Part shown: positions 47,030 through 56,501 of the stretch, in pieces
How positions within the stretch are numbered: the first letter of the stretch is position 1
How the letters are laid out: each line of letters starts with the position of its first letter
From: Paenibacillus chibensis
GTDB lineage: Bacteria; Bacillota; Bacilli; Paenibacillales; Paenibacillaceae
Assembly: GCF_004001045.1 (NCBI RefSeq)
Contig: NZ_BIMK01000035.1
Span: 1 to 64,000, forward strand
Direction: 5' to 3'
Length of the DNA: 64,000 nt
Notes under the pieces: model-generated
The model's database searches: none
The model's input: the letters and a program-made list of their open reading frames with translations, nothing else
What the model was told of the DNA's origin: nothing
Position numbers and translations under genes: made by a program

Positions 47030-50000
47030 ATGAATTTGGCCAAGCCTTGGAAGATCCGTAACCGAAAGCTCGCGGGCATAATATTCGCAATGATGTTGAT
47101 TATTTCCAGCATTCTGGGTTATATGCCGGCTCAAGCCGCTTCTTCGGTACTTACCGTAGCTGAAGCGATAGGCAAGAACAACAGCGGGGAGTCGGCGACC
47201 GTTGAAGGCTATATCGTTGGAGAGGTGTATAATTCCAAGCTGATTTTTTCGGGCTTTCAGGACGACTTGAACGTATTGATCGCGGATACTCCGAATGAAA
47301 CCAATAAAGACAAGCTGATCGATGTTCAGGTGTCAGCGAGCTATCGTTCTGCCATCGGGCTGAAAACGACCCCTGCCAATCTGGGCAAGAAGCTCCAGGT
47401 AACGGGAGCGTTGAGCTCATACAACAGCATGTCCGGGATCAAGACGCCAACGGCGATGACGCTTTCGGGTGAATCCGGCGGCGGCGATCCGGGCAGCGGC
47501 GGAGGTACACCGAATCCTGCCGATCCGGGCAGCGAAAATATTGGCGTACCCACGACACTTCCGGACGGTACCGGCAAAAAGGTGCTCTTCGATGAGTCTC
47601 ACGGCCAAACCGCAGGCGCAGCCGACTGGGTGATTGACGGAGCTTTTTCGGATTTCGCGGACGGACTGCGTCAAGCGCACTTCCAGGTGGATGCGCTGCA
47701 AAGAACGCTCCCGATGAACGCACAGTCCTACGATACGCCGACCATTACGCTCAGCAAGCTCAAGCAGTATGACGTATTTATTATCGGCGAAGCCAATATT
47801 CCGTTTAAAACCTCCGAGCAGGATGCCATGCTGCAGTATGTAAAAGAGGGCGGCAGCATCTTCTTCATCTCTGACCACTACAATTCCGACCGGAACCTGA
47901 ACCGCTGGGATTCCTCGGAAGTGATGAACGGCTACCGCCGCGGCGCCTTCGGCGATCCGACCAAAGGCATGACGACGGGCGAGGCGGCTTCCGGCGCGAT
48001 GAAGGACGTCACCAGCACGGACTGGCTCGGGCAGAACTTCGGCGTCCGTTTCCGTTATAACTCCGTCGGCGACGTGACGAAAACCGATACCTTAAAATAT
48101 GATCAATCCTTCGGCATTACGGCAGGCGTGAACGACGTTGAAATGCACAGCGGCTCGACGCTGGTCGTTCTGGATCCGAAACGGGTCAAAGGCGTGGTTT
48201 ATTTGCCGAAAAACGTTCCGGGTTGGAGCAATGCCGTCGAAAATAGCGATAAAAAGAATTTCCCTAACGGCGGCGTTTACAAAAACGGCGGCGTCGATGA
48301 AGGCCCGTATGCGGCGATTTCCAAGCTGGAAAAAGGAAAAGCGGCCTTTATCGGCGATTCTTCTCCGGTTGAGGACTCAAGTCCGGGCTATGTCCGTGAA
48401 GATAACGGAGGCAAGAAAACGACCTTTGACGGCTTCAAGGATGAAGGCCAGGACGGCGTATTTCTTGTACAAACCGTAGAATGGCTGGCTCAGCACGAAG
48501 ATTACACGACTTTTGAAAATAAAGGCATCACGCTGGATTCGCCGACTCCGCTGCTCGGAGCCTTGGAAGAGCCGGCAACCTCGGCCGAAATTCCGGGTAC
48601 AGAGCCATGGACGACGCCGGCGGCGGGTTATAAATGGTATGACCCGACAACATATAAAGCCGGATCCTATGGATCCGGCCAATCCGGGCCAGTCGTGACC
48701 ATTCCGGACCTGACCACGATCGGTCAGGCAAGAACCGTCGCCGACAACACTTATGTCACGGTTCAGGGTGTAGTCACTTCCGAACCGGGCGTCTTCGGCG
48801 GCGCGGGCTTCTACATGCAGGACGCCACGGCAGGCATCTACGTGTACATGAGTAAATCGATGAACTTCCATGTGGGGGATAAAGTTAAAATCACCGCACA
48901 AAAAACGGTGTACAACACCGAGGTCGAGCTCCAAAACGACGTACAGGTGACGAAGCTGGACGATCAGGCGAATATTCCGGCACCTACCCCTGCCGTTCAA
49001 GACGCGCTGAGCGACCAGAATCAAGGACAGCTGCTGACGCTCAAGAACGTCACCGTCCGCAATTACGCAACTGTGACCGGCTCGCTTGAGTTCGATCTGG
49101 TGGGGGCGAACGCCACCACACGCGTGCGCGTAGACAGCCGCACGGGTATTAATGCGGACACGTTAAAGCAGTCGTTCCCGGAGGGGACGGCGGTTGACAT
49201 TACCGGCATTTCTTCCATTTTCAAATCCACGTACCAGCTCAAGCTGCTGAATCTGAGCGATATCCGCCAGGCGGGATCGGGATCTGTAAACCATCCTCCG
49301 GTTTTTGGCGCGGTACTACCGCAAATGGTACAAGCCGGAAAGCAGCTGACGTTCCAAGTGAATGCAACGGATGCCGATCAGGATACGCTGGTATATTCTT
49401 CGGTATCCCTGCCGGCAGGCGCGAGCTTTGATCCAGCTCTTCGGACATTCTCGTGGACACCGCAGCAGGAGGGCAGCTATACGGCTTCATTCAAGGTCGA
49501 AGACGGCAAAGGGGGAAGCGACAGCTTGACCGTCGGCATCACGGTGACAGCCGCCGCTGGCGGTGCGGGGGACAACGCAGCATCGCTGACGGGACCCGGG
49601 ACCGCTTATGCGGGATCGCAGGTAGATTTGTCGGTCGGCATCGGACAGCTGACCCAATCCGCGACGGCGCTGGACGTAACAATTCAATTTGATCCGTCCA
49701 AGTTTGCGTTTGAAACGACGACGGATCAGGATGGCAACCCGGCTCTAGCCGCGGATGCGGTTTCGACGACACGAAATGGCCTGAACCTGTTGGCGTCCGG
49801 CATCAAGCAGGATGAGGGGCAAATTCGCCTCCTGCTGGCAACCACCGGGGAACAGCATGCCGTGAAGGACGGCGGCGAGCTGCTTCAGCTGCATGCCAAG
49901 CTCAAAGCGGATGCATCGGGTACCGCGAATGTGTCCCTGATGGCCTTCCAGGCTTCTTCGGAAGGCGCTTCGCAGCAGCTCTCCGTCGGTGACGCAGCCG

Positions 50001-50692
50001 TTCATATTCAGGTGACAACCGCAGACCGGAACGCGCTGGGTACAGCGATCCAGGACGCTCAAAAGCTGGCCGACGAGTCCGTAACAGGAACGGAGCCGGG
50101 AGAATATCCTGCAGCCGCGAAGTCTGACCTGCTGGCTGCCATCCAGGCGGCGAATGCGGTTTACAGCAACGCATCGGCTACTCAGGAACAAATCAACTCG
50201 GCGCTTGCGGCATTGACCCAAGCGGTAAATAGGTTCAAAAATGCGGTCATTTCGGTTCCATCCGTGCCAACGGACAAAACCGCGCTCACAACGGCAATCG
50301 CCTCGGCTCAAAGCCTGTATGACAAGGCGGTCGCTGGCGACAAGATCGGGCAATATCCGGCAGCTGCCAAGGCTACGCTGCAAACCGCGATTCAAGCAGC
50401 CGTAGCGGTGAAAAACAACGCATCCGCCACCCAGCTTCAGGTGGATACGGCGGTTTCCGCGCTGAACAGCGCAGCTGCGGTCTTCCAATCCAAGCTGATC
50501 ACGCTGGTGCCGGGCGCCGGTAAAATTAGCGTGCAGGACCTGTCGATCATGGCCAAATACTTTGGCATTACATCGGGCGACAGCAACTGGAACCGCGTGG
50601 AGCAGGCCGACATCTTCAGCGAGGGAGAAATCTCGATCCGCGCCTTGGCCGCGGTAGCGCAAATGATCATCGGCGATTGGTACCGCAACTAA
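47030..50692 (+). CDS. Large secreted multidomain protein (OB-folds, GATase-like domain, cohesin, FIVAR repeats, dockerin-like end)
   Basis: The 1220-residue exported protein has a signal peptide to about 36 (cleavage at AQA), a YhcR-type OB-fold domain (about 37-140), a Gly/Pro linker (about 150-172), a GATase-like domain (about 185-500; VLFDESHGQTAG, GGSIFFISDHYNSDRNLNRW), a second OB-fold region (about 555-745), an Ig-like domain (753-841), a cohesin domain (about 850-998), two FIVAR repeats (999-1077 and 1080-1159) and a dockerin-like tail (1161-1220). The tail's loops (PGAGKISVQDLSIMAKYFG and ADIFSEGEISIRALAAVAQM) miss several calcium-binding Asp/Asn residues. No nuclease or hydrolase active site is obvious, so activity is unknown. 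AAAGGG precedes the ATG. Confidence 0.75.
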   Translation: MNLAKPWKIRNRKLAGIIFAMMLIISSILGYMPAQAASSVLTVAEAIGKNNSGESATVEGYIVGEVYNSKLIFSGFQDDLNVLIADTPNETNKDKLIDVQVSASYRSAIGLKTTPANLGKKLQVTGALSSYNSMSGIKTPTAMTLSGESGGGDPGSGGGTPNPADPGSENIGVPTTLPDGTGKKVLFDESHGQTAGAADWVIDGAFSDFADGLRQAHFQVDALQRTLPMNAQSYDTPTITLSKLKQYDVFIIGEANIPFKTSEQDAMLQYVKEGGSIFFISDHYNSDRNLNRWDSSEVMNGYRRGAFGDPTKGMTTGEAASGAMKDVTSTDWLGQNFGVRFRYNSVGDVTKTDTLKYDQSFGITAGVNDVEMHSGSTLVVLDPKRVKGVVYLPKNVPGWSNAVENSDKKNFPNGGVYKNGGVDEGPYAAISKLEKGKAAFIGDSSPVEDSSPGYVREDNGGKKTTFDGFKDEGQDGVFLVQTVEWLAQHEDYTTFENKGITLDSPTPLLGALEEPATSAEIPGTEPWTTPAAGYKWYDPTTYKAGSYGSGQSGPVVTIPDLTTIGQARTVADNTYVTVQGVVTSEPGVFGGAGFYMQDATAGIYVYMSKSMNFHVGDKVKITAQKTVYNTEVELQNDVQVTKLDDQANIPAPTPAVQDALSDQNQGQLLTLKNVTVRNYATVTGSLEFDLVGANATTRVRVDSRTGINADTLKQSFPEGTAVDITGISSIFKSTYQLKLLNLSDIRQAGSGSVNHPPVFGAVLPQMVQAGKQLTFQVNATDADQDTLVYSSVSLPAGASFDPALRTFSWTPQQEGSYTASFKVEDGKGGSDSLTVGITVTAAAGGAGDNAASLTGPGTAYAGSQVDLSVGIGQLTQSATALDVTIQFDPSKFAFETTTDQDGNPALAADAVSTTRNGLNLLASGIKQDEGQIRLLLATTGEQHAVKDGGELLQLHAKLKADASGTANVSLMAFQASSEGASQQLSVGDAAVHIQVTTADRNALGTAIQDAQKLADESVTGTEPGEYPAAAKSDLLAAIQAANAVYSNASATQEQINSALAALTQAVNRFKNAVISVPSVPTDKTALTTAIASAQSLYDKAVAGDKIGQYPAAAKATLQTAIQAAVAVKNNASATQLQVDTAVSALNSAAAVFQSKLITLVPGAGKISVQDLSIMAKYFGITSGDSNWNRVEQADIFSEGEISIRALAAVAQMIIGDWYRN

Positions 50693-50733
50693 GCATTGCC
50701 ATGCAGGACGGATTCCCATATTCTCAAAAAGCG

Positions 50734-50766
50734 AATCGCAGGGCGGCTTTGGCTGCTCCTGCGATT
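50734..50766 (+). other. Intercistronic hairpin
   Basis: AATCGCAGG and CCTGCGATT (12 pairs with flanking GC) form a stem between the two surface-protein genes. It lacks a T-run, so it probably stabilises or processes a shared mRNA rather than terminating it. Confidence 0.5.
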
Positions 50767-50790
50767 TGCAGTCTGAAAGGATGAAAACCA

Positions 50791-51813
50791 TTGCTGAAAA
50801 AAATAGCCGCCATCATCGGAGCTGTCATGTTACTCGGATGCTTTGCCATCGGCATGCAGGCTTCGGCCGCCGAAGCGGGCCCCGCGATTTCGATGAAATC
50901 TTCAGCCAGCGGGAACGAAATCACCGTGACCGTCACCGGAGCGCAGCTTCAGGATTTGTATGCTTACGACTTCATGCTGAAATACGATACGCAGAAGCTT
51001 GCTTATCAAAGCGCTTCTTCCGGCACCGGGGGGTTTGCCATTGATCCGATCGTTCAAAACGGCGATATCCGGATCGCGCATACGAAGGTGGGGAAAATCG
51101 CCGGAGACAGCGGCACGCTTCAACTCGCAGTCTTGAAGTTTAAGAGGCTGCAGACAGGCGCGGCGCAGTTATCCCTTCATGACGTCAAGCTGGTGGATTC
51201 CAAGCTGAACACTTTCGGGACGGCGATCAACGCTTCGCTTGCCGTGAAGGACGGCACGGTTTCCTCGCAGGCTGCGTTCAAAGATATTGCGGGCCATTGG
51301 GCCAATGCATCCATCGTTCAGGCCGTGCAGCAGGGCTGGATTTCGGGCTATGAGGACGGCAGCTTCCGACCCAATAAGGAAGTCACACGAGCCGAATTCG
51401 CAGCGATGCTGATCCGAGCCCTGGGCACCGATGGAAAAGGCCATCAGCCGCTGCAATTCACGGATGCGAAGCGGATTCCCGCTTGGGCCCTGCCCTATGT
51501 GGAAGAAGCGGTCAGCCGGCAGTTCATGAACGGTTACGACAGCGGTGCGTTCGAGCCAAACAAGCTCATTTCGCGGGCCGAGATGGCGGCTATGGCTGTC
51601 CGCTCGCTGAACGGGGCTGCAGCTCCGGCAGCGGCGGGTCAAACGAATTTCGCCGATGACGGCAAAATCCCGGCTTGGGCCAAGCCATACGCGGCCGAGG
51701 CGGCGCAGCGGGGCATCATGAAGGGCAGAAGCGGCGGCATATTCGCTCCGGAAGCCCATGCAACCCGTGCCGAGGCGGTTGTCGTTATTCTGGCGCTTTT
51801 TCAGCAAAAATAA
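50791..51813 (+). CDS. Cell-surface anchoring protein with cohesin domain and three SLH domains
   Basis: A 340-residue exported protein: signal peptide (MLKKIAAIIGAVMLLGCFAI, cleavage near ASAA), cohesin-type domain at about 30-155 (AYDFMLKYDTQKLAYQSASS), then SLH repeats at about 160-205 (FKDIAGHWANASIVQAVQQG), 222-268 and 285-335 (IPAWAKPYAAEAAQRGIMKG). SLH triads bind pyruvylated secondary wall polymer; the cohesin would hold a dockerin partner on the surface. The start is TTG with AAAGGA upstream. Only 98 bases separate it from the dockerin-like protein gene, which suggests a dedicated anchor-cargo pair. Confidence 0.88.
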   Translation: MLKKIAAIIGAVMLLGCFAIGMQASAAEAGPAISMKSSASGNEITVTVTGAQLQDLYAYDFMLKYDTQKLAYQSASSGTGGFAIDPIVQNGDIRIAHTKVGKIAGDSGTLQLAVLKFKRLQTGAAQLSLHDVKLVDSKLNTFGTAINASLAVKDGTVSSQAAFKDIAGHWANASIVQAVQQGWISGYEDGSFRPNKEVTRAEFAAMLIRALGTDGKGHQPLQFTDAKRIPAWALPYVEEAVSRQFMNGYDSGAFEPNKLISRAEMAAMAVRSLNGAAAPAAAGQTNFADDGKIPAWAKPYAAEAAQRGIMKGRSGGIFAPEAHATRAEAVVVILALFQQK

Positions 51814-51944
51814 TTATCGATCGAATCTTTTAATAATCTGGAAAAAAATCCTTATTTAAAAAATCCGACACGATGGCTGAGATATGTGCTATACTATCGT
51901 AAGTAACCAATGTGATGGCTTTAACATACGATGATGTGAAGTCA

Positions 51945-51953
51945 TGGTATGAT
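51945..51953 (+). promoter_or_regulatory. Extended -10 promoter of the FMN riboswitch transcript
   Basis: TGGTATGAT has the TGn extension plus a TATGAT -10 box. A start near 51960 would place the aptamer about 25 bases into the transcript. No close -35 match is seen; an alternative TATACT is at 51890-51895. Confidence 0.5.
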
Positions 51954-51985
51954 CTGTTTTGACAAATACTACAATATGAATATGG

Positions 51986-52140
51986 ATCTTCGGGGTAAGG
52001 TGAAATTCCTGACCGGCGGTGAACGTCCTTTGCTTCCAGCAGACAGACGTCAAGCCCGCGACTCGCTGTTTCTTTTTCTGAAGCAGCGACTGACCTGGTG
52101 AGATTCCAGGGCCGACGGTAAAGTCCGGATGGGAGAAGAT
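51986..52140 (+). ncRNA. FMN riboswitch (RFN element)
   Basis: The conserved RFN blocks occur in order: ATCTTCGGGGTAAGGTGAAA at the start, TTCCTGACCGGCGGTGAACG, AGCCCGCGAC, CTGACCTGGTGAGATTCCAG, GGCCGACGGTAAAGTCCGGA and GGGAGAAGAT, which pairs with the start to close P1. A variable arm lies in the middle. FMN binding normally favours termination. The terminator at 52194-52236 is the expression platform. Confidence 0.97.
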
Positions 52141-52193
52141 CAAAGAGATAGGTTTGTGCGAAATTTTTACCATTTCGGCAAGCTTATTTGATC

Positions 52194-52236
52194 AACCCCC
52201 GTTATGTCGATTGTCGTCGATAAACGGGGGTTTTCC
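52194..52236 (+). terminator. Riboswitch-controlled terminator
   Basis: AACCCCCGTT and AACGGGGGTT form a 10-base stem (with extra internal pairing) followed by T. It lies 53 bases after the aptamer and before the transporter gene. Confidence 0.9.
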
Positions 52237-52273
52237 AATGTTGACTCCGTATTCAGGCAAGGGGATCAAGGAA

Positions 52274-53230
52274 ATGGAAAACGTAAGCAGCAAGATTAAG
52301 TTGAATCCCGCCGCGCGCAAGCAGGCGGACCGCCCGAGAACCGGCTTTTGGCTGGTCGTGCTGGGTGCGGCCCTATGGGGGGCTGATCCGCTCTTCCGGA
52401 TCATATTGCTCCGGGAGAATATTACGCCGACGCAGATCGTATTGCTCGAGCATATTGTGATCGCATTGTTCGTGGCGCCGGTTTTATGGAAGCATCGTTC
52501 GGAAATGAAGGGACTCCAAATGCGGCATATCGGTGCGCTGCTGTTCCTGTCCTGGGGCGGCTCGGCGATCGCGACGATACTCTTTACCCTGGGACTGACG
52601 CACGGGAATTTGAATGCAGTGCTGCTGCTGCAGAAGCTGCAGCCGATTTTCGCCATACTGATGGCCCGCATGCTGCTGAAGGAGCAGCTGCCGAAGCAGT
52701 TCGGCTGGCTGTTGATCGTAGCTTTGGCGGGTACGTATCTTCTCACGTTCGGTTTTACCTTCCCATTCGGTCATATGAATGACTTCGTGAAAGTGGGAAG
52801 CCTGCTTTCCCTGGGCGCAGCCGCCCTATGGGGTGGCTCTACCGTAATGGGACGCCTGATGGTCGGCAAAATGGAATACGAGACGGTCACCTCCCTGCGG
52901 TTTATTTTGGCACTGCCCCTCCTGATCGGCATAACGATCAATCAGGGTGACCCTTGGCAGATTCCTACAGGCGCAGGTCCGCTCGCCGCGGTCGGCATCA
53001 ACCTTCTTGGCCAAGCGCTGCTGCCGGGACTGTTCAGCCTGCTTGTCTACTATAAGGGATTGACTACGACCAAAGCGTCTGTGGCGACGCTGGCGGAGCT
53101 GAGCTTTCCGATGGTCGGCGTTCTGATTAACTGGATTGTATTTAACCAGGTCGTCACGATCCCGCAAGCGATCGGCTTCCTGCTCATCTGGGCCGCGCTG
53201 TTCGCCATTTCCCGCAGAAGCGCAGCGTAA
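52274..53230 (+). CDS. EamA/DMT-family transporter, probable riboflavin uptake
   Basis: The 318-residue protein has about ten membrane spans and two EamA halves. GFWLVVLGAALWGADPLFRI opens the first, NLNAVLLLQKLQPIFAILMA closes it, and SLGAAALWGGSTVMGRLMVG opens the second. The FMN riboswitch upstream is specific evidence for a flavin-related cargo; riboflavin transporters of this superfamily (RibN type) are known. I start at 52274, where AAGGGG is nine bases upstream; ATG 52238 sits at the terminator edge. No rib biosynthesis gene is in the window. The usual Bacillota transporter RibU is a different family. Confidence 0.85.
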   Translation: MENVSSKIKLNPAARKQADRPRTGFWLVVLGAALWGADPLFRIILLRENITPTQIVLLEHIVIALFVAPVLWKHRSEMKGLQMRHIGALLFLSWGGSAIATILFTLGLTHGNLNAVLLLQKLQPIFAILMARMLLKEQLPKQFGWLLIVALAGTYLLTFGFTFPFGHMNDFVKVGSLLSLGAAALWGGSTVMGRLMVGKMEYETVTSLRFILALPLLIGITINQGDPWQIPTGAGPLAAVGINLLGQALLPGLFSLLVYYKGLTTTKASVATLAELSFPMVGVLINWIVFNQVVTIPQAIGFLLIWAALFAISRRSAA

Positions 53231-53276
53231 AATGAATAAACGCTTGAAGGACAGCTTCACTGAGGCTGCCCCATCC

Positions 53277-53316
53277 AAGCCGCCAGGGCAATGATATTGC
53301 CTGGGCGGCTTTTTTT
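53277..53316 (+). terminator. Terminator after the EamA gene
   Basis: AAGCCGCCAGGGCAA and TTGCCTGGGCGGCTT form a long stem with a seven-T tail. Confidence 0.95.
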
Positions 53317-53422
53317 GGCTTTAAATCCGTTTTTTTGAACTGGCCAGAGGGAATATTCGCACACGTCTTTATTTTAAAAATAATTCAGTCATGATTTGCG
53401 AAGGGCGACATACATTTTTACA

Positions 53423-53436
53423 AGAAAACGCTTGCA
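53423..53436 (+). promoter_or_regulatory. Candidate cre site before the Opp/Dpp-type operon
   Basis: AGAAAACGCTTGCA fits the cre consensus except for the first base. It lies about 70 bases before the binding-protein start codon. CcpA control would suit an operon importing sugar-containing oligomers. Confidence 0.5.
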
Positions 53437-53504
53437 GAATACGTTTTAGGCTATTCTGGAGCTTTTCGTATGAGGTTGTGAACGTGATGAATGGGGGAGT
53501 TCAT

Positions 53505-55358
53505 ATGAGGCTGAAATTAGCTTCCAAGCCGCTGATCGCCTTATTTACGGCAGCGGTGCTCATCGCAGGCTGCCAAAGCGTGCAGCCGCCGTCGACCGCT
53601 GAAACACCGAAGACGCAGGAGGAGACCAAGACGCCTGCCGACACAAGTACGGACACGAAAACCACGGAGCCATCCAAGGAGCCTGCCACCGACACGGCCA
53701 AGGGCGACTCGAAAGAAACGCCGCGCAACGAAACGCTGTACATCAACGGCCTGCAGTGGGGGGCGCCGACCAACTTTAACCTGCTGAGTGGCAACCCGGC
53801 ATTTCCGATCAATTACGGCAACTCGAGAGAGCTCGTGTATGAAACGCTGTTTATGGTCAACGAGCTGAACGGCGCGCTGGAGCCGCTGCTCGGCACGAAG
53901 TACGAATGGCAGGATGATACGCTGCATGTCGAACTGAACAAGGACGCCAAATGGAGTGACGGACAGCCATTTACCTCCGACGACGTGGTTTATACCTACC
54001 AGCTCGGCAAAAAGTATGATATCAACTGGAGCAGCTATTGGACGTATATTTCGGATGTTACGGCCGATGGTGCAAACGCTGTCAATATCAAGCTGAGCAA
54101 GGATAACCCGAATCGGCTGACCGTGCTGGACAGCATTGAGATCATCCCGATGCTGCCGAAGCATGTATGGGAAGAAATCGAGAAGAAGGCGAATAACGAC
54201 CTGACGAATATCCGCAAGGAAGTGAACAGCGATCCGATCGGAACCGGTCCCTACAAAATATACTTCTACAACGATCAGAAAATCACGATTGCCAGAGACG
54301 ATAATTATTGGGGTCAATCCCTGTTCGGCAAGCTTCCGGCACCGAAATACATTACGCATGTGATATACAAGGACAACGCGGCCGGCGACCTGGCGTTCAA
54401 GAGCGGCCAAGTGGACGTATCGCAGCAATTTATTCCGCAGGTATGGAATATGTGGAAGAATGGTACGCCGATCAAGACTTATCTGAAGGATGCGCCGTAT
54501 TACGTACCGGGCTCCATGCCTTCGATCTTCTTTAATTTCTCGAAAAAGGGAATCGACAACGCGGACGTCCGCCGCGCAATCGCGATGAGCATCGACTACA
54601 AGAAAATTTCGGACCTGGCGATGAGCGGCTATTCGGCAGCCATGCAGCCATCCCTGACGCTGAATACCGCAGCCGAATCGAAATACGTCGATCAAGCCGC
54701 TATCAAATCGCTGCAGTGGACGACCGACGTGAAAGCGGCCAACGAGCTGCTTGACAAGATCGGAGCGAAGAAGGGCAAGGACGGCATCCGGGTACTGAAC
54801 GGAACCCGGCTTGGGCCTTATGACGTGGAATGTCCTTATGGCTGGTCGGACTGGAACGCGGCGCTGGAGATCGTAGCCCAGAGCGCCAAGGCGATCGGCA
54901 TCGAAATCCGCACCAAGTTCCCTGAAGCTCCAGTCTGGACGAATGACCTGCAAACCGGCAAATTCGATATTATTATGAACACGCCTGCCGGCGGCGTGAA
55001 TCCAAGCCAGCCGTGGAGCAGAGCGCATGACATCATGTACTCCAAGCAGGTGGCTCCGATCGGTGAAATGGCGTTCTGGAACTGGGGACGTTACAAGAAC
55101 GACAAAGCCGACCAAATTATCGACCAAATTCCGACCATCTCCGATGAAGCGCAGCTGAAAACCCTGTATACCGAGCTGACGAAAATCTGGCTGACCGACA
55201 TTCCGTCCGTACCTCTGATGTACCGGCCATGGGTATTCCATACCGTGAATGAATCCGTTTGGAAAGGCTTCCCTACCGACGGCGACGGCACCGATATTCC
55301 GCCGCAAATCGCGATGGATGGAGCAGGCATCCGGGCGCTGTACCAAATTCATAACTAA
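53505..55358 (+). CDS. ABC transporter substrate-binding lipoprotein (family 5, Opp/Dpp type)
   Basis: The 617-residue lipoprotein has the signal LIALFTAAVLIAGCQS, with Cys as lipidation site, then a Thr/Lys-rich linker (about 28-75) and a family 5 solute-binding domain: VYETLFMVNELNGALEPLLG, WSDGQPFTSDDVVYTYQLGK, PIGTGPYKIYFYNDQKITIA, NADVRRAIAMSIDYKKISDL. These proteins bind oligopeptides or, in many Gram-positives and Thermotogae, oligosaccharides; the cargo here is not determined. I start at 53505, with GGGGGAG upstream; the longer frame covers the promoter and cre site. Confidence 0.92.
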   Translation: MRLKLASKPLIALFTAAVLIAGCQSVQPPSTAETPKTQEETKTPADTSTDTKTTEPSKEPATDTAKGDSKETPRNETLYINGLQWGAPTNFNLLSGNPAFPINYGNSRELVYETLFMVNELNGALEPLLGTKYEWQDDTLHVELNKDAKWSDGQPFTSDDVVYTYQLGKKYDINWSSYWTYISDVTADGANAVNIKLSKDNPNRLTVLDSIEIIPMLPKHVWEEIEKKANNDLTNIRKEVNSDPIGTGPYKIYFYNDQKITIARDDNYWGQSLFGKLPAPKYITHVIYKDNAAGDLAFKSGQVDVSQQFIPQVWNMWKNGTPIKTYLKDAPYYVPGSMPSIFFNFSKKGIDNADVRRAIAMSIDYKKISDLAMSGYSAAMQPSLTLNTAAESKYVDQAAIKSLQWTTDVKAANELLDKIGAKKGKDGIRVLNGTRLGPYDVECPYGWSDWNAALEIVAQSAKAIGIEIRTKFPEAPVWTNDLQTGKFDIIMNTPAGGVNPSQPWSRAHDIMYSKQVAPIGEMAFWNWGRYKNDKADQIIDQIPTISDEAQLKTLYTELTKIWLTDIPSVPLMYRPWVFHTVNESVWKGFPTDGDGTDIPPQIAMDGAGIRALYQIHN

Positions 55359-55489
55359 CCGCCCGGCCATTCGCAAGGTTCGTTGCCAGCAGCCTGCATA
55401 CGAGGGAACGAAACACTCGCCCTTTATGCAGGCTCTCTTTCCATCCTATTCATCCACATTCAGCCGGATCGTCCGAAGGGGGGAGCTTA

Positions 55490-56500
55490 TTGAACGCCTA
55501 TTCGAGATATTTTATCAAAAAGCTGTTTTGGTATCTGATCACCTTTATCATCGCCATTACCTTGAACTTCTTCCTGCCGCGCATGATTGAAGGCAACCCG
55601 GTCAGCGTCATCGTATCCCAAATGTCGCAGGGCATGACGGACAGCGATACGATCAAGCGCGTCTACGAGACCTTCATGAAGGAATTCGGCATCGACAAGC
55701 CGCTGTGGGAGCAGTTCGTGATTTATATCAAAAATCTGTTCACCGGAGACCTTGGAACATCCTTCGGCCTTTATCCGAAAAAGGTCACGGACATTCTCGC
55801 CTCCGCGGTGCCTTGGACCGTAGGGCTGCAGCTGCCGGCCATTCTCGTCGGCTGGATTCTGGGAAATCTTCTCGGCGCCGTCGCGGCATATAAGAAGGGC
55901 GTATTCGACAAAGCGATTTTTCCGGTGGCGCTGTTCATCAACTCGATCCCGTTTTTTACGCTGGCCATTATTATGCTGTATCTGTTCGCGCTAACGCTGG
56001 GTTGGTTTCCGTTGTCAGGGGGCTATGATTTCCAGATGGTTCCCAGTCTCAGTCTGGACTTTATCGGCTCTGTTCTCAGGCATCATACGCTGCCGTTTCT
56101 GTCTATCGTGCTGGTTACCATCGGCGGACAGGCGATCGGCATGCGCGAGATGTCTATCTATGAGCTGAATGCCGATTACGTGCTGTACGCCAAGCTGCTC
56201 GGCATCCGCGACGCGAAGATTTCCAGGTACGTGTTCCGCAACGCCATGCTTCCGCAAATAACGGGACTGGCCCTGTCCATCGGCACGATGGTGGGCGGAT
56301 CGCTCATCTGCGAGATCGTCTTCAGCTATCCGGGGCTGGGTACCTGGATGTTCACGGCCATCCGCCAGCTGGATTATCCGCTGATCTCGGGCTGCACTCT
56401 GCTGATCGCGGTCACCGTGCTGCTGGCGAATTTTACGATCGATATGGTCTACGGCCTGATCGATCCGCGAATCAAAGCTGCGCAAATGGAGGAGGAGTAG
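55490..56500 (+). CDS. ABC transporter permease (DppB/OppB type)
   Basis: A 336-residue permease with six membrane spans. The N-terminal [20 protein letters not shown] and [15 protein letters not shown] are typical for this subgroup, and [20 protein letters not shown] is the EAA loop. The start is TTG behind GGGGGGAG. It lies 131 bases after the binding-protein gene and one base before the next permease. Confidence 0.93.
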   Translation: MNAYSRYFIKKLFWYLITFIIAITLNFFLPRMIEGNPVSVIVSQMSQGMTDSDTIKRVYETFMKEFGIDKPLWEQFVIYIKNLFTGDLGTSFGLYPKKVTDILASAVPWTVGLQLPAILVGWILGNLLGAVAAYKKGVFDKAIFPVALFINSIPFFTLAIIMLYLFALTLGWFPLSGGYDFQMVPSLSLDFIGSVLRHHTLPFLSIVLVTIGGQAIGMREMSIYELNADYVLYAKLLGIRDAKISRYVFRNAMLPQITGLALSIGTMVGGSLICEIVFSYPGLGTWMFTAIRQLDYPLISGCTLLIAVTVLLANFTIDMVYGLIDPRIKAAQMEEE

Positions 56501-56501
56501 C

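Noticed and set aside
53541-55376. 611-codon open frame on the minus strand
   Set aside because: It lies wholly antisense to the substrate-binding lipoprotein gene, has an unnatural Arg/Val-rich composition and no ribosome binding site or domain.
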